Shown: positions 44,489-53,013, numbered from the stretch's first letter. The stretch: DNA of 64,000 nt from Deltaproteobacteria bacterium (GCA_018333535.1 JAGXTA010000003.1:31417-95416), one strand, 5' to 3'. Notes: generated from the sequence alone by a model not told the origin. Numbers and translations are program-made.

Positions 44489-45784
44489 ATGCATAGTGAT
44501 AAACAACAAGGAATCATTAATAAAATACCTGATAAAAAAAGCCAGGAAGAAAAAAATATAATACCCTATAAACCTCGCAGGGTTTGTATGCTGGCATATT
44601 CGTTCTATGAATCCGACGGGCGTATAAGGCGTTATGCAGAGACATTGGCAAAGCGGGGCGACTGGGTTGATGCTGTCGCGTTAAGAGAAGAAGGCCAGTC
44701 ACATTATGAACTCATAGAAGGGGTGCATGTATACCGGATACAGAAGCGCCTGATTGATGAAAAAGGTGAATTCTCCTATCTTTTGAAATTGATCAAATTC
44801 TTTATCTTATCCATGGCCTTTATCACCAGGAGGCATTATAAAAATCCTTACGATTTGATACATGTTCATTCAGTTCCCGATTTCGAGGTGTTCACGACTT
44901 TATTTCCAAAACTGCTCGGCGCGAAAGTTATTTTGGATATTCATGATATTGTGCCTGAATTTTACGCCAGTAAATTCAATAAAACCTCTAAAAGCCTCAT
45001 TTTTAAAGCATTGGCAGGCCTTGAAAAAGCGTCTATTGCATTTTCCGACCATGTTATTATTTCCAATCATATTTGGGAAAAAACCTTGCTGTCACGCTCC
45101 GTATCAAAAAACAGGTGCAGCGTCATAATGAATTATCCGGATCCTTCTGTTTTTTTCAGAAGAGATAAAAGCCCAAAAGACGGCCGCTTTATCATTATCT
45201 ACCCGGGATCACTTAACTGGCATCAGGGGCTGGATATAGCTATAAAGGCATTTGCCCGGATAAAAGATCAGGTTCCGTCGGCTGATTTTTATATTTACGG
45301 GAACGGTCCGGAAAAAAATAATTTAATCGGTCTTGTGGAAACCCTCGGTTTGAACAATAGAGTCTTTATCAAAGATACGGTTCCCCTAAATCAGATCGCA
45401 GATATTATCGCGAATGCCGATCTTGGTATCATTCCCAAGAGAAATAATTCCTTCGGCGACGAGGCGTTCAGCACGAAGATATTGGAATTCATGTCTTTAA
45501 GCATACCGGTGCTTGTCTCGGAAACCACTATTGACAGATATTATTTTAACGACTCTGTTAGTAAATTTTTCACACCCGATGATGTAAATCATCTCTCCCT
45601 ATGTATGCTGGAGCTTATCAATAATAGGGATATACGCCGTAATTTAACGGATAATGCTCTGAGCTTTGTCGAAAACTTTAATTGGGATAGAAAAAAATCA
45701 GAGTATTTAAACCTGGTCGATTCACTGGTAAGCGACAATAAAAAGAAACCACCGCAACCGCATCATAATCCCCACGCCAAATGA
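44489..45784 (+). CDS. Glycosyltransferase group 1 (GT4 type)
   Basis: A 431-residue GT-B fold glycosyltransferase. The N-terminal domain shows RRVCMLAYSFYESDGRIRRY, and DLIHVHSVPDFEVFTTLFPK precedes the DIHDIVPEFYA segment. The C-terminal domain has IIYPGSLNWHQGLDIAIKAF, FYIYGNGPEKNNL and the donor-binding ADLGIIPKRNNSFGDEAFST, with the ExxxxxxE-type acidic pair FGDEAFSTKILEF. The first 25 residues are charged and may be a poorly conserved extension. It should add one sugar to the lipid-linked repeat. Donor and linkage are unknown. Confidence 0.88.
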   Translation: MHSDKQQGIINKIPDKKSQEEKNIIPYKPRRVCMLAYSFYESDGRIRRYAETLAKRGDWVDAVALREEGQSHYELIEGVHVYRIQKRLIDEKGEFSYLLKLIKFFILSMAFITRRHYKNPYDLIHVHSVPDFEVFTTLFPKLLGAKVILDIHDIVPEFYASKFNKTSKSLIFKALAGLEKASIAFSDHVIISNHIWEKTLLSRSVSKNRCSVIMNYPDPSVFFRRDKSPKDGRFIIIYPGSLNWHQGLDIAIKAFARIKDQVPSADFYIYGNGPEKNNLIGLVETLGLNNRVFIKDTVPLNQIADIIANADLGIIPKRNNSFGDEAFSTKILEFMSLSIPVLVSETTIDRYYFNDSVSKFFTPDDVNHLSLCMLELINNRDIRRNLTDNALSFVENFNWDRKKSEYLNLVDSLVSDNKKKPPQPHHNPHAK

Positions 45785-45805
45785 AATTACGTTGTTACTA
45801 ACCCG

Positions 45806-46684
45806 ATGGATTCCAAAAACATTTCATACGTTTTGATAACTCCCGCGCACAATGAAGAGGACTTCATAGAGAAAACGATCCAGTCGGTCATTTATCAGAC
45901 TGTTTTGCCGAAGAAGTGGGCGATCGTCAACGACGGATCAACAGACGGAACGGATGATATTATAAAACGATATGCAAAGCGCCATGACTGGATAGAATTT
46001 ATCAGATTGTCGCAACACACTGATCGGCAATTTGCCGCCAAGGTACACGCATTCAATGCAGGTTATGAAAGAATCAAGAATAGTGAATATGCGATAATCG
46101 GGAACCTCGATGCCGACATATCCTTTGAAAAAGATTACTTTGAATTTCTGCTCAGTAAATTCAATGAAAACGGCAAACTCGGTGTTGCCGGCACGCCGTT
46201 TGTCGAAGAATCATTCAAAGGGTATGATTTTAAATTCGCCAATATCGAGCATGTCTCCGGCGCATGCCAGTTATTCAGACGAGAATGTTTCGAAAGTATC
46301 GGGGGATACAAACCCATTCGCGGTGGTGGCATCGACTGGATTGCCGTCACAACAGCCAGGATGAAGGGGTGGAAGACAAGAACCTTTACGGAAAGGACCT
46401 GCCTTCACCATCGGAAAATAGGGACCGGAAATAACAGCGCCCTGATGGCCTTGTTCAAACAGGGCCGTAAAGACTATTTTTTGGGAAACCATCCCTTGTG
46501 GGAAATATTTAGAACCTTTTACCAGATGAGTAGAAAACCTTACGTCATGGGAGGATTACTTCTATTCTTCGGATTTGCATGGGCGGGCATTAAAAGAACA
46601 GAGAGGCCTATTTCCAAAGAACTTATGGAATTCATACGCAGAGAGCAAATGCAACGATTAAAGAATATTTTTAGGAAATTATAG
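45806..46684 (+). CDS. Family-2 glycosyltransferase
   Basis: A 292-residue GT-A fold transferase. The motifs are YVLITPAHNEEDFIEKTIQS, AIVNDGSTDGTDDIIKRY, GNLDADISFEKDYFEFL (DxD) and the acceptor region PIRGGGIDWIAVTTARMKGW. Its last 25 codons, with the following gap, are copied 1055 bases downstream (47657-47876) as part of a 220-base direct repeat. This gene is intact. The sugar transferred is unknown. Confidence 0.88.
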   Translation: MDSKNISYVLITPAHNEEDFIEKTIQSVIYQTVLPKKWAIVNDGSTDGTDDIIKRYAKRHDWIEFIRLSQHTDRQFAAKVHAFNAGYERIKNSEYAIIGNLDADISFEKDYFEFLLSKFNENGKLGVAGTPFVEESFKGYDFKFANIEHVSGACQLFRRECFESIGGYKPIRGGGIDWIAVTTARMKGWKTRTFTERTCLHHRKIGTGNNSALMALFKQGRKDYFLGNHPLWEIFRTFYQMSRKPYVMGGLLLFFGFAWAGIKRTERPISKELMEFIRREQMQRLKNIFRKL

Positions 46685-46821
46685 TAGCAGCCCATACCGT
46701 ATAATTAAGAACATGTAAAATGTAGCCGTATCTTTTATGTTATCTACACCCTACACCCTTTAACCAACCCCCTTTTTAATAACATGTAACCCGCAACCCG
46801 TAACGTATTTATCTCTTTAAC
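46602..46821. repeat. 220-base direct repeat, left copy
   Basis: This copy contains the end of the family-2 glycosyltransferase gene and the first word repeats of the gap. It matches 47657-47876 with three substitutions (46615, 46791 and 46807) and no gaps by my reading. It starts at AGAGGCCTATTTC, which in the right copy fuses to a vapC gene. Confidence 0.9.
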
Positions 46822-46912
46822 TTGCAACTCGTAACCTGTAACCTGAAACGGTTTTTTAACCCGCAACTCATAACTCGTAACATCCTTAAAATGTTCCATG
46901 TTTCACGTTTCG
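46740..46912. repeat. AACYYGYAAC word-repeat array
   Basis: ACACCCTACACCC is followed by runs of AACCCGCAACCCGTAACG, AACTCGTAACCTGTAAC, AACCTGAAAC and AACTCATAACTCGTAAC. It ends in the shared block AACATCCTTAAAATGTTCC (46879-46912). The units vary at two or three positions over a period of about nine or ten bases. No coding sequence is seen. Confidence 0.75.
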
Positions 46913-46967
46913 AGTCGTCTGGGAGGGTTGACTTGGACTCTATACTATGATAAATTTTCAATATATT

Positions 46968-47042
46968 ATGGACGCCTTAGCAAAACAGTTGGATGCCAAA
47001 CTGCGTAAGTGGCAGCCTGAGAAGGCGGACCAGGTGCGGTGA
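46968..47042 (+). pseudogene. Possible antitoxin remnant upstream of a MazF fragment
   Basis: ATG 46968 opens a 24-residue frame (MDALAKQLDAKLRKWQPEKA and four more residues) that ends early. It looks like the beginning of a small MazF-partner antitoxin of about 70 residues, and it is directly followed by a fragment resembling the start of a MazF toxin. Broken by deletion if real; the assignment is tentative. Confidence 0.35.
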
Positions 47043-47058
47043 CGTTTGGATATGATCG

Positions 47059-47163
47059 ATGCACCCACAACCCGGTGAAGTCTGGCTTGTTGATCTAGGA
47101 TTAGCAGCAAAGACACGGCCGATGGATGCAATGTCATTCCAAATCATTCATGAGGAGGAATAT
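47059..47163 (+). pseudogene. MazF-like toxin N-terminal fragment
   Basis: The frame from ATG 47059 begins MHPQPGEVWLVDLGLAAKTR, the characteristic opening of MazF/PemK toxins (PGEVWLVDLG). After about 22 residues it leaves the family and runs in frame into the next antitoxin gene. The toxin body is therefore missing. It is a relic of a second toxin-antitoxin pair. Confidence 0.6.
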
Positions 47164-47400
47164 ATGACAGTTAAGCAACAATTGATAAGAGAGATAGAAG
47201 ACTTACCACTTGATGCGCAGGAAAAAGTACTCAAGTTAATCCATTTTGTTAAGGAAGAAATATTTGTCTTGCGCGAGAAAATGTCCACGGAAAAGAAGAT
47301 GAATGCTCTTACAGATGTGGACAAAATAGCGATCGAAACCGGGATTCAAGATCTGGCAGAGCATCATGATCATTACCTATACGGTGTTTCGAAGAGATGA
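47164..47400 (+). CDS. Small antitoxin-like protein (partner of truncated PIN toxin)
   Basis: A 78-residue protein beginning MTVKQQLIREIEDLPLDAQE, preceded by a strong AGGAGG. The helical, acidic character and the overlap with a PIN-domain gene identify it as an antitoxin. The opening LIREIEDLPLDAQEKVLKLI resembles DUF2281-type antitoxins. The longer reading from 47059 joins it to the MazF fragment, but the ribosome binding site supports initiation here. It may be still expressed, but its toxin is truncated. Confidence 0.65.
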   Translation: MTVKQQLIREIEDLPLDAQEKVLKLIHFVKEEIFVLREKMSTEKKMNALTDVDKIAIETGIQDLAEHHDHYLYGVSKR

Positions 47401-47672
47401 AGCGTAAGGTATTTGTAGATACCAGTGCATGGTTGGCTCTCGTCAATAAATCAGATGCTGCCCACCAGAAGGCAAAGAAGGTACGCGATGCCCTTTTAAA
47501 AGATCACATCCAATTCGTAGTTACCAATTATGTGATGGTTGAGATAGCAAATGCACTATGCAGAATTCCTCACAGAGAAACAGCAGTGAAGCTTATAAAT
47601 TTTATAGAAATGACCGAAAATATTCAGATCGTGGAAATTGACAAGGCAATTTATAAAGAGGCCTATTTCTAA
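47397..47672 (+). pseudogene. PIN-domain toxin truncated by a duplicated segment
   Basis: The gene encodes 91 residues of a VapC-type PIN domain (RKVFVDTSAWLALVNKSDAA, YVMVEIANALCR) and then stops. Usual length is about 130-145, so the C-terminal third with the last acidic active-site residues is missing. The break is at 47657, where the 220-base copy of the glycosyltransferase 3' end begins. A C-to-T change in that copy at 47670 supplies the TAA. It is very probably inactive as a nuclease. Confidence 0.8.
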
Positions 47673-47876
47673 AGAACTTATGGAATTCATACGCAGAGAG
47701 CAAATGCAACGATTAAAGAATATTTTTAGGAAATTATAGTAGCAGCCCATACCGTATAATTAAGAACATGTAAAATGTAGCCGTATCTTTTATGTTATCT
47801 ACACCCTACACCCTTTAACCAACCCCCTTTTTAATAACATGTAACTCGCAACCCGTAACGTCTTTATCTCTTTAAC
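47657..47876. repeat. 220-base direct repeat, right copy
   Basis: This copy matches 46602-46821 with three substitutions. It contains a dead copy of the last codons of the family-2 glycosyltransferase and the first word repeats of the gap. The boundary AGAGGCCTATTTC occurs at the junction with vapC. The two copies bound the toxin-antitoxin remnants. Confidence 0.9.
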
Positions 47877-48104
47877 ACATAACTCGCAACTTTCGCAGCT
47901 TTCCTTGAACCTTTTTCCTTGCACCTTTAACCTTATCCCCTACACCCAATACGCTACACCCTATATGTTTAAACCCGTAACTCGTAACATCCTTAAAATA
48001 TTCCAGGTTTCAGGTTCCAGGTTTCAGGTTCTGTAACGTAATATTTTTTAACTTGTAACTTGTAACGGGTTTTTATTATTAACTTGCAACATTCTCTCTA
48101 ACCC
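47877..48104. repeat. Word-repeat array before the four-helix-bundle gene
   Basis: This continues the gap after the right 220-base copy. Words include CTTGAACCTTTTTCCTTGC, CTACACCCTATATG and AACCCGTAACTCGTAAC. The shared block AACATCCTTAAAATATTCC is at 47986, followed by CAGGTTTCAGGTTCCAGG, then AACTTGTAACTTGTAACG. No gene is seen in the 432 bases between the truncated toxin and the next gene. Confidence 0.75.
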
Positions 48105-48485
48105 ATGAAATCCTACCGCGACTTAGAAATTTACAAAATATCTTATGATTTGGCCGTCAAGATCCACAATGCCTCATTAAAGCTTCCTCAGTATGAACTG
48201 TACGAAGAAGGTAGTCAAATGAGACGATCTTCAAAAGGGGTTCCTGGATGCATTGCTGAGGGATACGGTAGAAGGCGGTATAAAGCTGAATTCGTTAGAT
48301 ATCTCATTTTCGCTCATGCCTCCTGTGATGAAACCATTTTTCATTTAAATATGGTGAAGGATACACATCAGGATATGGCCAGCCTTTTCGAACCCTTCAT
48401 CAAACCCTACGAAAACTTGAGCCCTAAGATTCACAAATTCATTGAATATGTAGATAAGCATTGGAACAAAGATTTTAGAATTTGA
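48105..48485 (+). CDS. Four-helix-bundle protein (S23/IVP family)
   Basis: A 126-residue protein. MKSYRDLEIYKISYDLAVKI, the segment QMRRSSKGVPGCIAEGYGRR and the following helical stretch are the signatures of the S23/IVP four-helix-bundle family. Members occur in intervening sequences of 23S rRNA genes, in diversity-generating retroelements (as Avd) and as solitary genes, as here. The function of solitary copies is unknown. This gene lies alone between two word-repeat arrays, so a relationship with the repeats, such as passive transport or nucleic-acid binding, is worth testing. Confidence 0.85.
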   Translation: MKSYRDLEIYKISYDLAVKIHNASLKLPQYELYEEGSQMRRSSKGVPGCIAEGYGRRRYKAEFVRYLIFAHASCDETIFHLNMVKDTHQDMASLFEPFIKPYENLSPKIHKFIEYVDKHWNKDFRI

Positions 48486-48660
48486 ACTTGTAACTTGTAA
48501 CTTGTAACCTGTTTTTTCTGTAATCTGTTTTTCTTCAAACTTGCAACTTGTAACTTGAAACCTGTAATAGTTTTTTAACCTGCAACGTGTAACCCGTAAC
48601 TCGCAACGGTTTTTTAACACATAACCTGTAACTTGTAACGTTTGAGCGGTGATCTGAACG
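48486..48660. repeat. AACTTGTAAC word-repeat array
   Basis: Regular runs AACTTGTAACTTGTAACTTG, AACCTG, AACTTGCAACTTGTAAC, AACGTGTAACCCGTAACTC and AACCTGTAACTTGTAACG fill the gap. The period is nine or ten bases with changes mainly at positions 4 to 6 (YYG). This is the purest example of the family in the window. Confidence 0.8.
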
Positions 48661-49833
48661 TTGTCATTAGCTGATTTCAAACCCCTCCTCGAACAAAGCA
48701 TCCGTAAGCTTGAGAGATGGATCGAAGATCATAACTACAAAGGTTACGATCCCGCCGACGGTCTGACCTCATACCTGAGGCCCTTGACCTTCGGCAATTT
48801 GTTCCTCGACCGACTGCTCATGCAACTCATTTGGAGAAGCCCCATCAACCTCCGGCCTCTTTTAGGCGTGAAGCCCTTAGACTCAAACATCGGCCGCGGC
48901 TACATGGCGTGGGGCTACCTCACCATGTTCAAAATGAACGGCAATGAAGCTTATAAGGATAAGGCGGCTTCATGCCTTGAATGGCTGAAGAATAATAAGG
49001 CGCCGGGGTTTGAGCATTACAGTTGGGGGAAAATGTTTGATTTCGCCAGCCGTGGCGGTCGTCAGGGGAAATATAAACCCATCACTGTCTGGACAAGCCT
49101 TATCGGGCAAGCTTTTCTTGATGCCCATGAAGTCATTGGTGACGCAGAATATTTGGATATAGCCTCCGACATATGCGAATGGATCCTCGAACTCCCCAGA
49201 AACCATACAGGTTCAGGCTTGTGCTTAAATTATACGGCTTTTTGGGATGGGGACTGCACCATTCACAACCAGAGCATGCTGGCCGCGGCAATGTTGGCAA
49301 GGACAGCAAAATATAGTGGCAATTCAGACTACTTAAAAGTCGCTAAAGAGGCCATTACTTACACGTGTACGCGACAGCTTCCCGATGGTTCCTGGTATTA
49401 TGGTGAGGACTCCACATACCACTGGATTGATAACTTCCACACAGGGTATAATCTCGATGCTCTTAAGTGCTATATCGAAAACACAAATGATAAAACGTAT
49501 GAAAATAACTTAAAGCAGGGCTTTGACTTCTTTAAAAACAATTTCTTTGAATCAACAGGAAGACCCAAATACTATCATAACAGGACATATCCCATAGACA
49601 GTCAGTGTTGTTCCCAGGCAATTGAAACATTGGCTAATTTTTCCGACTACGATCAATCATCTCTGGAACTGGGAATGCGCGTAGCAAGGTGGACGATTGA
49701 AAATATGCAAGACCGAACCGGCTATTTCTATTTCATGCGGTATCCGCTTATGACCCTGAAAGTGCCCATGATTCACTGGGCGCAAGCCACTACATATAAA
49801 GCTTTGACGGCACTCCTCTTGAAATTGAACTGA
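48661..49833 (+). CDS. Predicted alpha/alpha-toroid protein of exopolysaccharide locus
   Basis: A 390-residue protein rich in paired helices with repeated aromatic motifs (GRGYMAWGYLTMF, YKPITVWTSLIGQAFLDAHE, QLPDGSWYYGEDSTYHWIDN, NFHTGYNLDALKCYIE). These resemble (alpha/alpha)6-barrel glycosidases, lyases and epimerases. QLPDGSWYYGE is reminiscent of polysaccharide-binding clefts. No catalytic residue can be assigned. The start is TTG 48661, because no ATG or GTG fits the likely N-terminus and upstream sequence is repeat. It may process the polysaccharide. Confidence 0.7.
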   Translation: MSLADFKPLLEQSIRKLERWIEDHNYKGYDPADGLTSYLRPLTFGNLFLDRLLMQLIWRSPINLRPLLGVKPLDSNIGRGYMAWGYLTMFKMNGNEAYKDKAASCLEWLKNNKAPGFEHYSWGKMFDFASRGGRQGKYKPITVWTSLIGQAFLDAHEVIGDAEYLDIASDICEWILELPRNHTGSGLCLNYTAFWDGDCTIHNQSMLAAAMLARTAKYSGNSDYLKVAKEAITYTCTRQLPDGSWYYGEDSTYHWIDNFHTGYNLDALKCYIENTNDKTYENNLKQGFDFFKNNFFESTGRPKYYHNRTYPIDSQCCSQAIETLANFSDYDQSSLELGMRVARWTIENMQDRTGYFYFMRYPLMTLKVPMIHWAQATTYKALTALLLKLN

Positions 49834-49858
49834 GAATAAAATCCAAAAGGTAATTGCC

Positions 49859-50767
49859 ATGACGGTAGTGGACGATAAGGAAATCATTGTAAAAGGCAGA
49901 CTCATCAGAACCGCCGAGTTGAAAGAAGAATGGGATGAAGATATCGAAGATCCAGAAACATTTATTAAAAAGCTAAAAAGCAGCGGCATCAAAGCGGATA
50001 TATTTACCTTTATGCAGAGATTGCCCGAATCCAAACCGAAATACAACTACCACATGGAATGGGATAGCATCGCCGCCATTCCAATCACAAGTTATGAAAA
50101 TTGGATAAAAAAACAAATCGTTCAAAACTCAAGGAAAAAAATAGGCTTAGCCCAAAGAAAAGGGGTCGTAATCAAACTGATTGATTTTGATGATGAGCTC
50201 GTAAAAGGTATTTTGGACATTTATCATGAAACGCCGATCATGCAAGGCAAGCCCAATAGGCAGTATAATACAGTCTTTGAGACCGCAAAAAGATTGAATG
50301 CCACTTTTTTAGATAGAGCTCAGTTCATAGGCGCTTTCTACAACGATGAACTCATTGCATATATAAAATTGGTCTCAGCGGGAAGAATTATGAGAACCAT
50401 GGGTATTCTTGCAAAAGTAGCTCATCGAGACAAGGGCCCAATGAATCTTCTGATCGCAAAAGCCGTGGAAATTTGTGTCGAGAAAAAGATGCCCTATCTT
50501 ATATACGCTAAGTTCAATTATGGAAAGCGTGGAAGCCAAACATTGAAAGATTTTAAAAGAAATCTCGGATTTGAAAGCATAATTTTACCGAGATATTACA
50601 TCCCTCTAAATGCCCGGGGGAAAATAATTTTAAAACTGAAGTTACATCGTGAAATTGCCGAGTATTTTCCAACAAAAATAATAAGAATTGCAATACAGTT
50701 GAGAAGTTACTGGTATTCAAAGAAGTTTGCTGCACAATTGCGAACAAGCAATTATGCACCCGAATGA
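49859..50767 (+). CDS. FemAB/GNAT-like acyltransferase
   Basis: A 302-residue protein with a FemAB-like layout. KKKIGLAQRKGVVIKLIDFD (with RKKIGLAQRKG resembling RRNIRKAIGEG of the other members) precedes a GNAT-type core (GAFYNDELIAYIKLVSAGRI), and KDFKRNLGFESIILPRYYIP closes the fold. It is another, shorter member of the transferase family in this locus. Codons are A/T-rich. The substrate is unknown. Confidence 0.65.
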   Translation: MTVVDDKEIIVKGRLIRTAELKEEWDEDIEDPETFIKKLKSSGIKADIFTFMQRLPESKPKYNYHMEWDSIAAIPITSYENWIKKQIVQNSRKKIGLAQRKGVVIKLIDFDDELVKGILDIYHETPIMQGKPNRQYNTVFETAKRLNATFLDRAQFIGAFYNDELIAYIKLVSAGRIMRTMGILAKVAHRDKGPMNLLIAKAVEICVEKKMPYLIYAKFNYGKRGSQTLKDFKRNLGFESIILPRYYIPLNARGKIILKLKLHREIAEYFPTKIIRIAIQLRSYWYSKKFAAQLRTSNYAPE

Positions 50768-50798
50768 CAATACCAAGAAATAAACAACAGAGATTCTA

Positions 50799-52634
50799 AT
50801 GCCGGGAATTACCGGAATCATAAGTAAAACACCGAAAGAGAAAAGCGAAAAAGATCTGCAGCTTATGGTCGGTTCCATGCTGCATGAATCCTTCTATACC
50901 TCTGGCACATATATTAACTCTCAGATAGGCATTTATGCAGGCTGGGTTTGCCACGAAGGTTCATTTTCAGATTGCATGCCTGTCTGGAATGAGAAGAAAA
51001 ATGCGGTCTTGATATTTTTTGGTGAAAATTTTACAGATCTTGAATTATTTGACCAACTTAAAGCAAAGCATCACAAATTTGATAATTCCAATGCCAGCTA
51101 TTTGATACACCTCTACGAAGAAAAGGGCATCGATTTTCTTAAAGAACTGAACGGTTGGTTCAGCGGTATATTGGTGGATATTCAGGCGGGGAAAATCTTT
51201 TTGTTCAATGACCGATACGGGATGCAGAGAATCTTCTATTACGAGGGTAAGGATGCATTCTACTTTTCATCTGAAGCAAAGGCCTTGCTTAAAATTTGCC
51301 CGGAGTTGCGAGAAATCGACATGAAAGGGTTGGGCGAATTTCTCAGTTGCAACTGCGTTTTAGAGTATCGGACATTGTTTAAAAATGTATTCCTTCTGCC
51401 AGGCGCCGCAGCCTGGATCTTTCAGCAGGATGGCAACCTGACCAAAAACTGCTACTTCAAGCCTGACATTTGGGAAAATCAACCCTGGCTTGAAAAAGAG
51501 TATTTTTATGAAAAATTGAAAGATACCTTTGCAAAAGTTCTTCCCCGTTATTTTCGCACTAATCAAAAAATAGGCATATCATTAACAGGCGGTTTGGATA
51601 CCCGCGTCATTATGGCAAATGTTGACATGCCGGCCGGAAAATATCCTTGTTACACATTCGGCGGTATGTATCGCGACTGCTATGATGTCAAGATTGCCCG
51701 AAAAGTTACTGAAACATGTTATCAATCACACCAGACTTTGTATCTTGATAGAAAATTCCTGTCTGATTTTTCGAAATACGCCGAGAAAACCGTATATATT
51801 AGTGATGGATACTTCGATGTTTCCGGATCCTATGAGGTTTACCTTAATAGTTTGGCGAGAGAAATTGCCCCGATCCGAATGACCGGTAATTACGGCGGCG
51901 AGATATTGCGGGGTATTGAAGGGATGTTGAAATCGGCGCTTCCAGGTGAAAAGCTTTATAATTCTGATATTAACATTCATGTCAAGGATGCTGCTAACAC
52001 GGTTTCCGGCCTTTATAAATCTTCAAGTCATCCTATGTCTTTCAACCTTTTTAAGGAAATACCATGGTTCAGAAATAACGGTTTCTTTTGTGAGCAGTCT
52101 CAGGTGACACTTCGTACTCCTTATATGGATATTGACCTTGTAGCGTTAATGTATAGAGCGCCCATGAACGTCAGAAATAATATGGAACTAACATTGCGGC
52201 TCATCGCTGATGGCAACCCGACATTAGGTGCCATGCCTTCAGATCGAGGCTTTGGAGGAGACAAAAAGTTCCCCTTATCGACTTTGATCGAGCAATATTA
52301 CGAATTTTTATCCAAAGCAGAGTATGCGTATAACTATGGAATGCCCCAATGGTTGGCAAAAATTGATTATATATTTATGTTTATGCACTTCGAGAAGTTG
52401 TTTCTTGGCCGTCACAAATTTGCCCATTTCCGGTTATGGTATCGAGATGAATTGGCCGATTACATTAAAAGTATCTTGTTGGATGAAAAATCATTAGGGC
52501 GGCCGTATTTAAACAGTAAAACGGTGGAAAAAATGGTGCAGGGCCATACAAAGGGTAACCGTAATTATACGACTGAAATAGGCAAGGTGCTCACTTTAGA
52601 GCTGATACACAGGCTTTTAATCGAAAGTAATTGA
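50799..52634 (+). CDS. Asparagine-synthetase-like protein lacking the glutaminase cysteine
   Basis: A 611-residue AsnB-like protein. The N-terminal class II amidotransferase fold is visible (residues 1-190; LIFFGENFTDLELFDQLKAK, GWFSGILVDIQAGKIFLFND, RYGMQRIFYYEG). Normal enzymes begin Met-Cys-Gly; here the start is Met-Pro-Gly-Ile, so the catalytic cysteine is missing and glutamine cannot be hydrolysed. The ATP-pyrophosphatase domain has GISLTGGLDTRVIM in place of SGGxDS. It should activate a carboxylate as an adenylate and condense it with ammonia or another amine. In this locus it may amidate or ligate on the polymer. Confidence 0.8.
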   Translation: MPGITGIISKTPKEKSEKDLQLMVGSMLHESFYTSGTYINSQIGIYAGWVCHEGSFSDCMPVWNEKKNAVLIFFGENFTDLELFDQLKAKHHKFDNSNASYLIHLYEEKGIDFLKELNGWFSGILVDIQAGKIFLFNDRYGMQRIFYYEGKDAFYFSSEAKALLKICPELREIDMKGLGEFLSCNCVLEYRTLFKNVFLLPGAAAWIFQQDGNLTKNCYFKPDIWENQPWLEKEYFYEKLKDTFAKVLPRYFRTNQKIGISLTGGLDTRVIMANVDMPAGKYPCYTFGGMYRDCYDVKIARKVTETCYQSHQTLYLDRKFLSDFSKYAEKTVYISDGYFDVSGSYEVYLNSLAREIAPIRMTGNYGGEILRGIEGMLKSALPGEKLYNSDINIHVKDAANTVSGLYKSSSHPMSFNLFKEIPWFRNNGFFCEQSQVTLRTPYMDIDLVALMYRAPMNVRNNMELTLRLIADGNPTLGAMPSDRGFGGDKKFPLSTLIEQYYEFLSKAEYAYNYGMPQWLAKIDYIFMFMHFEKLFLGRHKFAHFRLWYRDELADYIKSILLDEKSLGRPYLNSKTVEKMVQGHTKGNRNYTTEIGKVLTLELIHRLLIESN

Positions 52635-52677
52635 TGATTTCTGATAATATTGCCGATATTGATATCGTAAATAAAGA

Positions 52678-52753
52678 GTCCCTATCGTCTAGCGGTCCAG
52701 GATACCGGCCACTCAAGCCGAAGACAGAGGTTCGAATCCTTTTGGGGACGCCA
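52678..52753 (+). tRNA. tRNA-Glu (anticodon CTC)
   Basis: A cloverleaf can be drawn by eye: acceptor GTCCCTA pairs with TGGGGAC, the D-arm contains TAGCGGTCCAGGA, and the T-arm AGAGG-TTCGAAT-CCTTT is complete. CCA is encoded at the end. The anticodon loop is CACTCAA, with anticodon CTC. Two features are odd: position 33 is A instead of the almost invariant T, and the base pair 27-43 is C-A. It may be a weakly functional or decaying tRNA. It lies between two surface-polysaccharide transcription units. Confidence 0.85.
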
Positions 52754-52840
52754 AAACAATATTCTATGGGCTATTGGGGCAGTTAAAAAAGTGTATAGTT
52801 GTGTATGGGTGTGATTTTAGATAAAAATTATCAACTTATT

Positions 52841-52856
52841 TGGCACATATATTGCT
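52841..52856 (+). promoter_or_regulatory. Sigma-54 promoter (-24/-12), perfect consensus
   Basis: TGGCAC at 52841-52846 and TTGCT at 52852-52856 with five bases between match the consensus TGGCAC-N5-TTGCW. It precedes the beta-helix gene by about 160 bases and faces it. The three sigma-54 activators encoded at 17-23.5 kb could act here, so this gene is probably under their control. Confidence 0.85.
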
Positions 52857-53013
52857 GAATATAATTTAGCTGAATATTTACTTAACAAGGAATATATCAA
52901 TAATATTAAATGGTTAATCTTGATTTATTACATATTTATTAATTCTCACTCTATGACATAAAGTACAAAATATACCTTTTTTACTGAAAAAATGTCAGCA
53001 AGGAGTTCTATCG

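Noticed and set aside
47059..47400. A single 113-residue protein from ATG 47059
   Set aside because: Its start is MazF-like and its remainder is antitoxin-like with its own AGGAGG; it is better read as a fragment running in frame into a gene.
46740..48660. Regularly spaced short repeats resembling a CRISPR array
   Set aside because: Units are nine to ten bases, degenerate and contiguous, without unique spacers of constant length; no cas gene is in the window.
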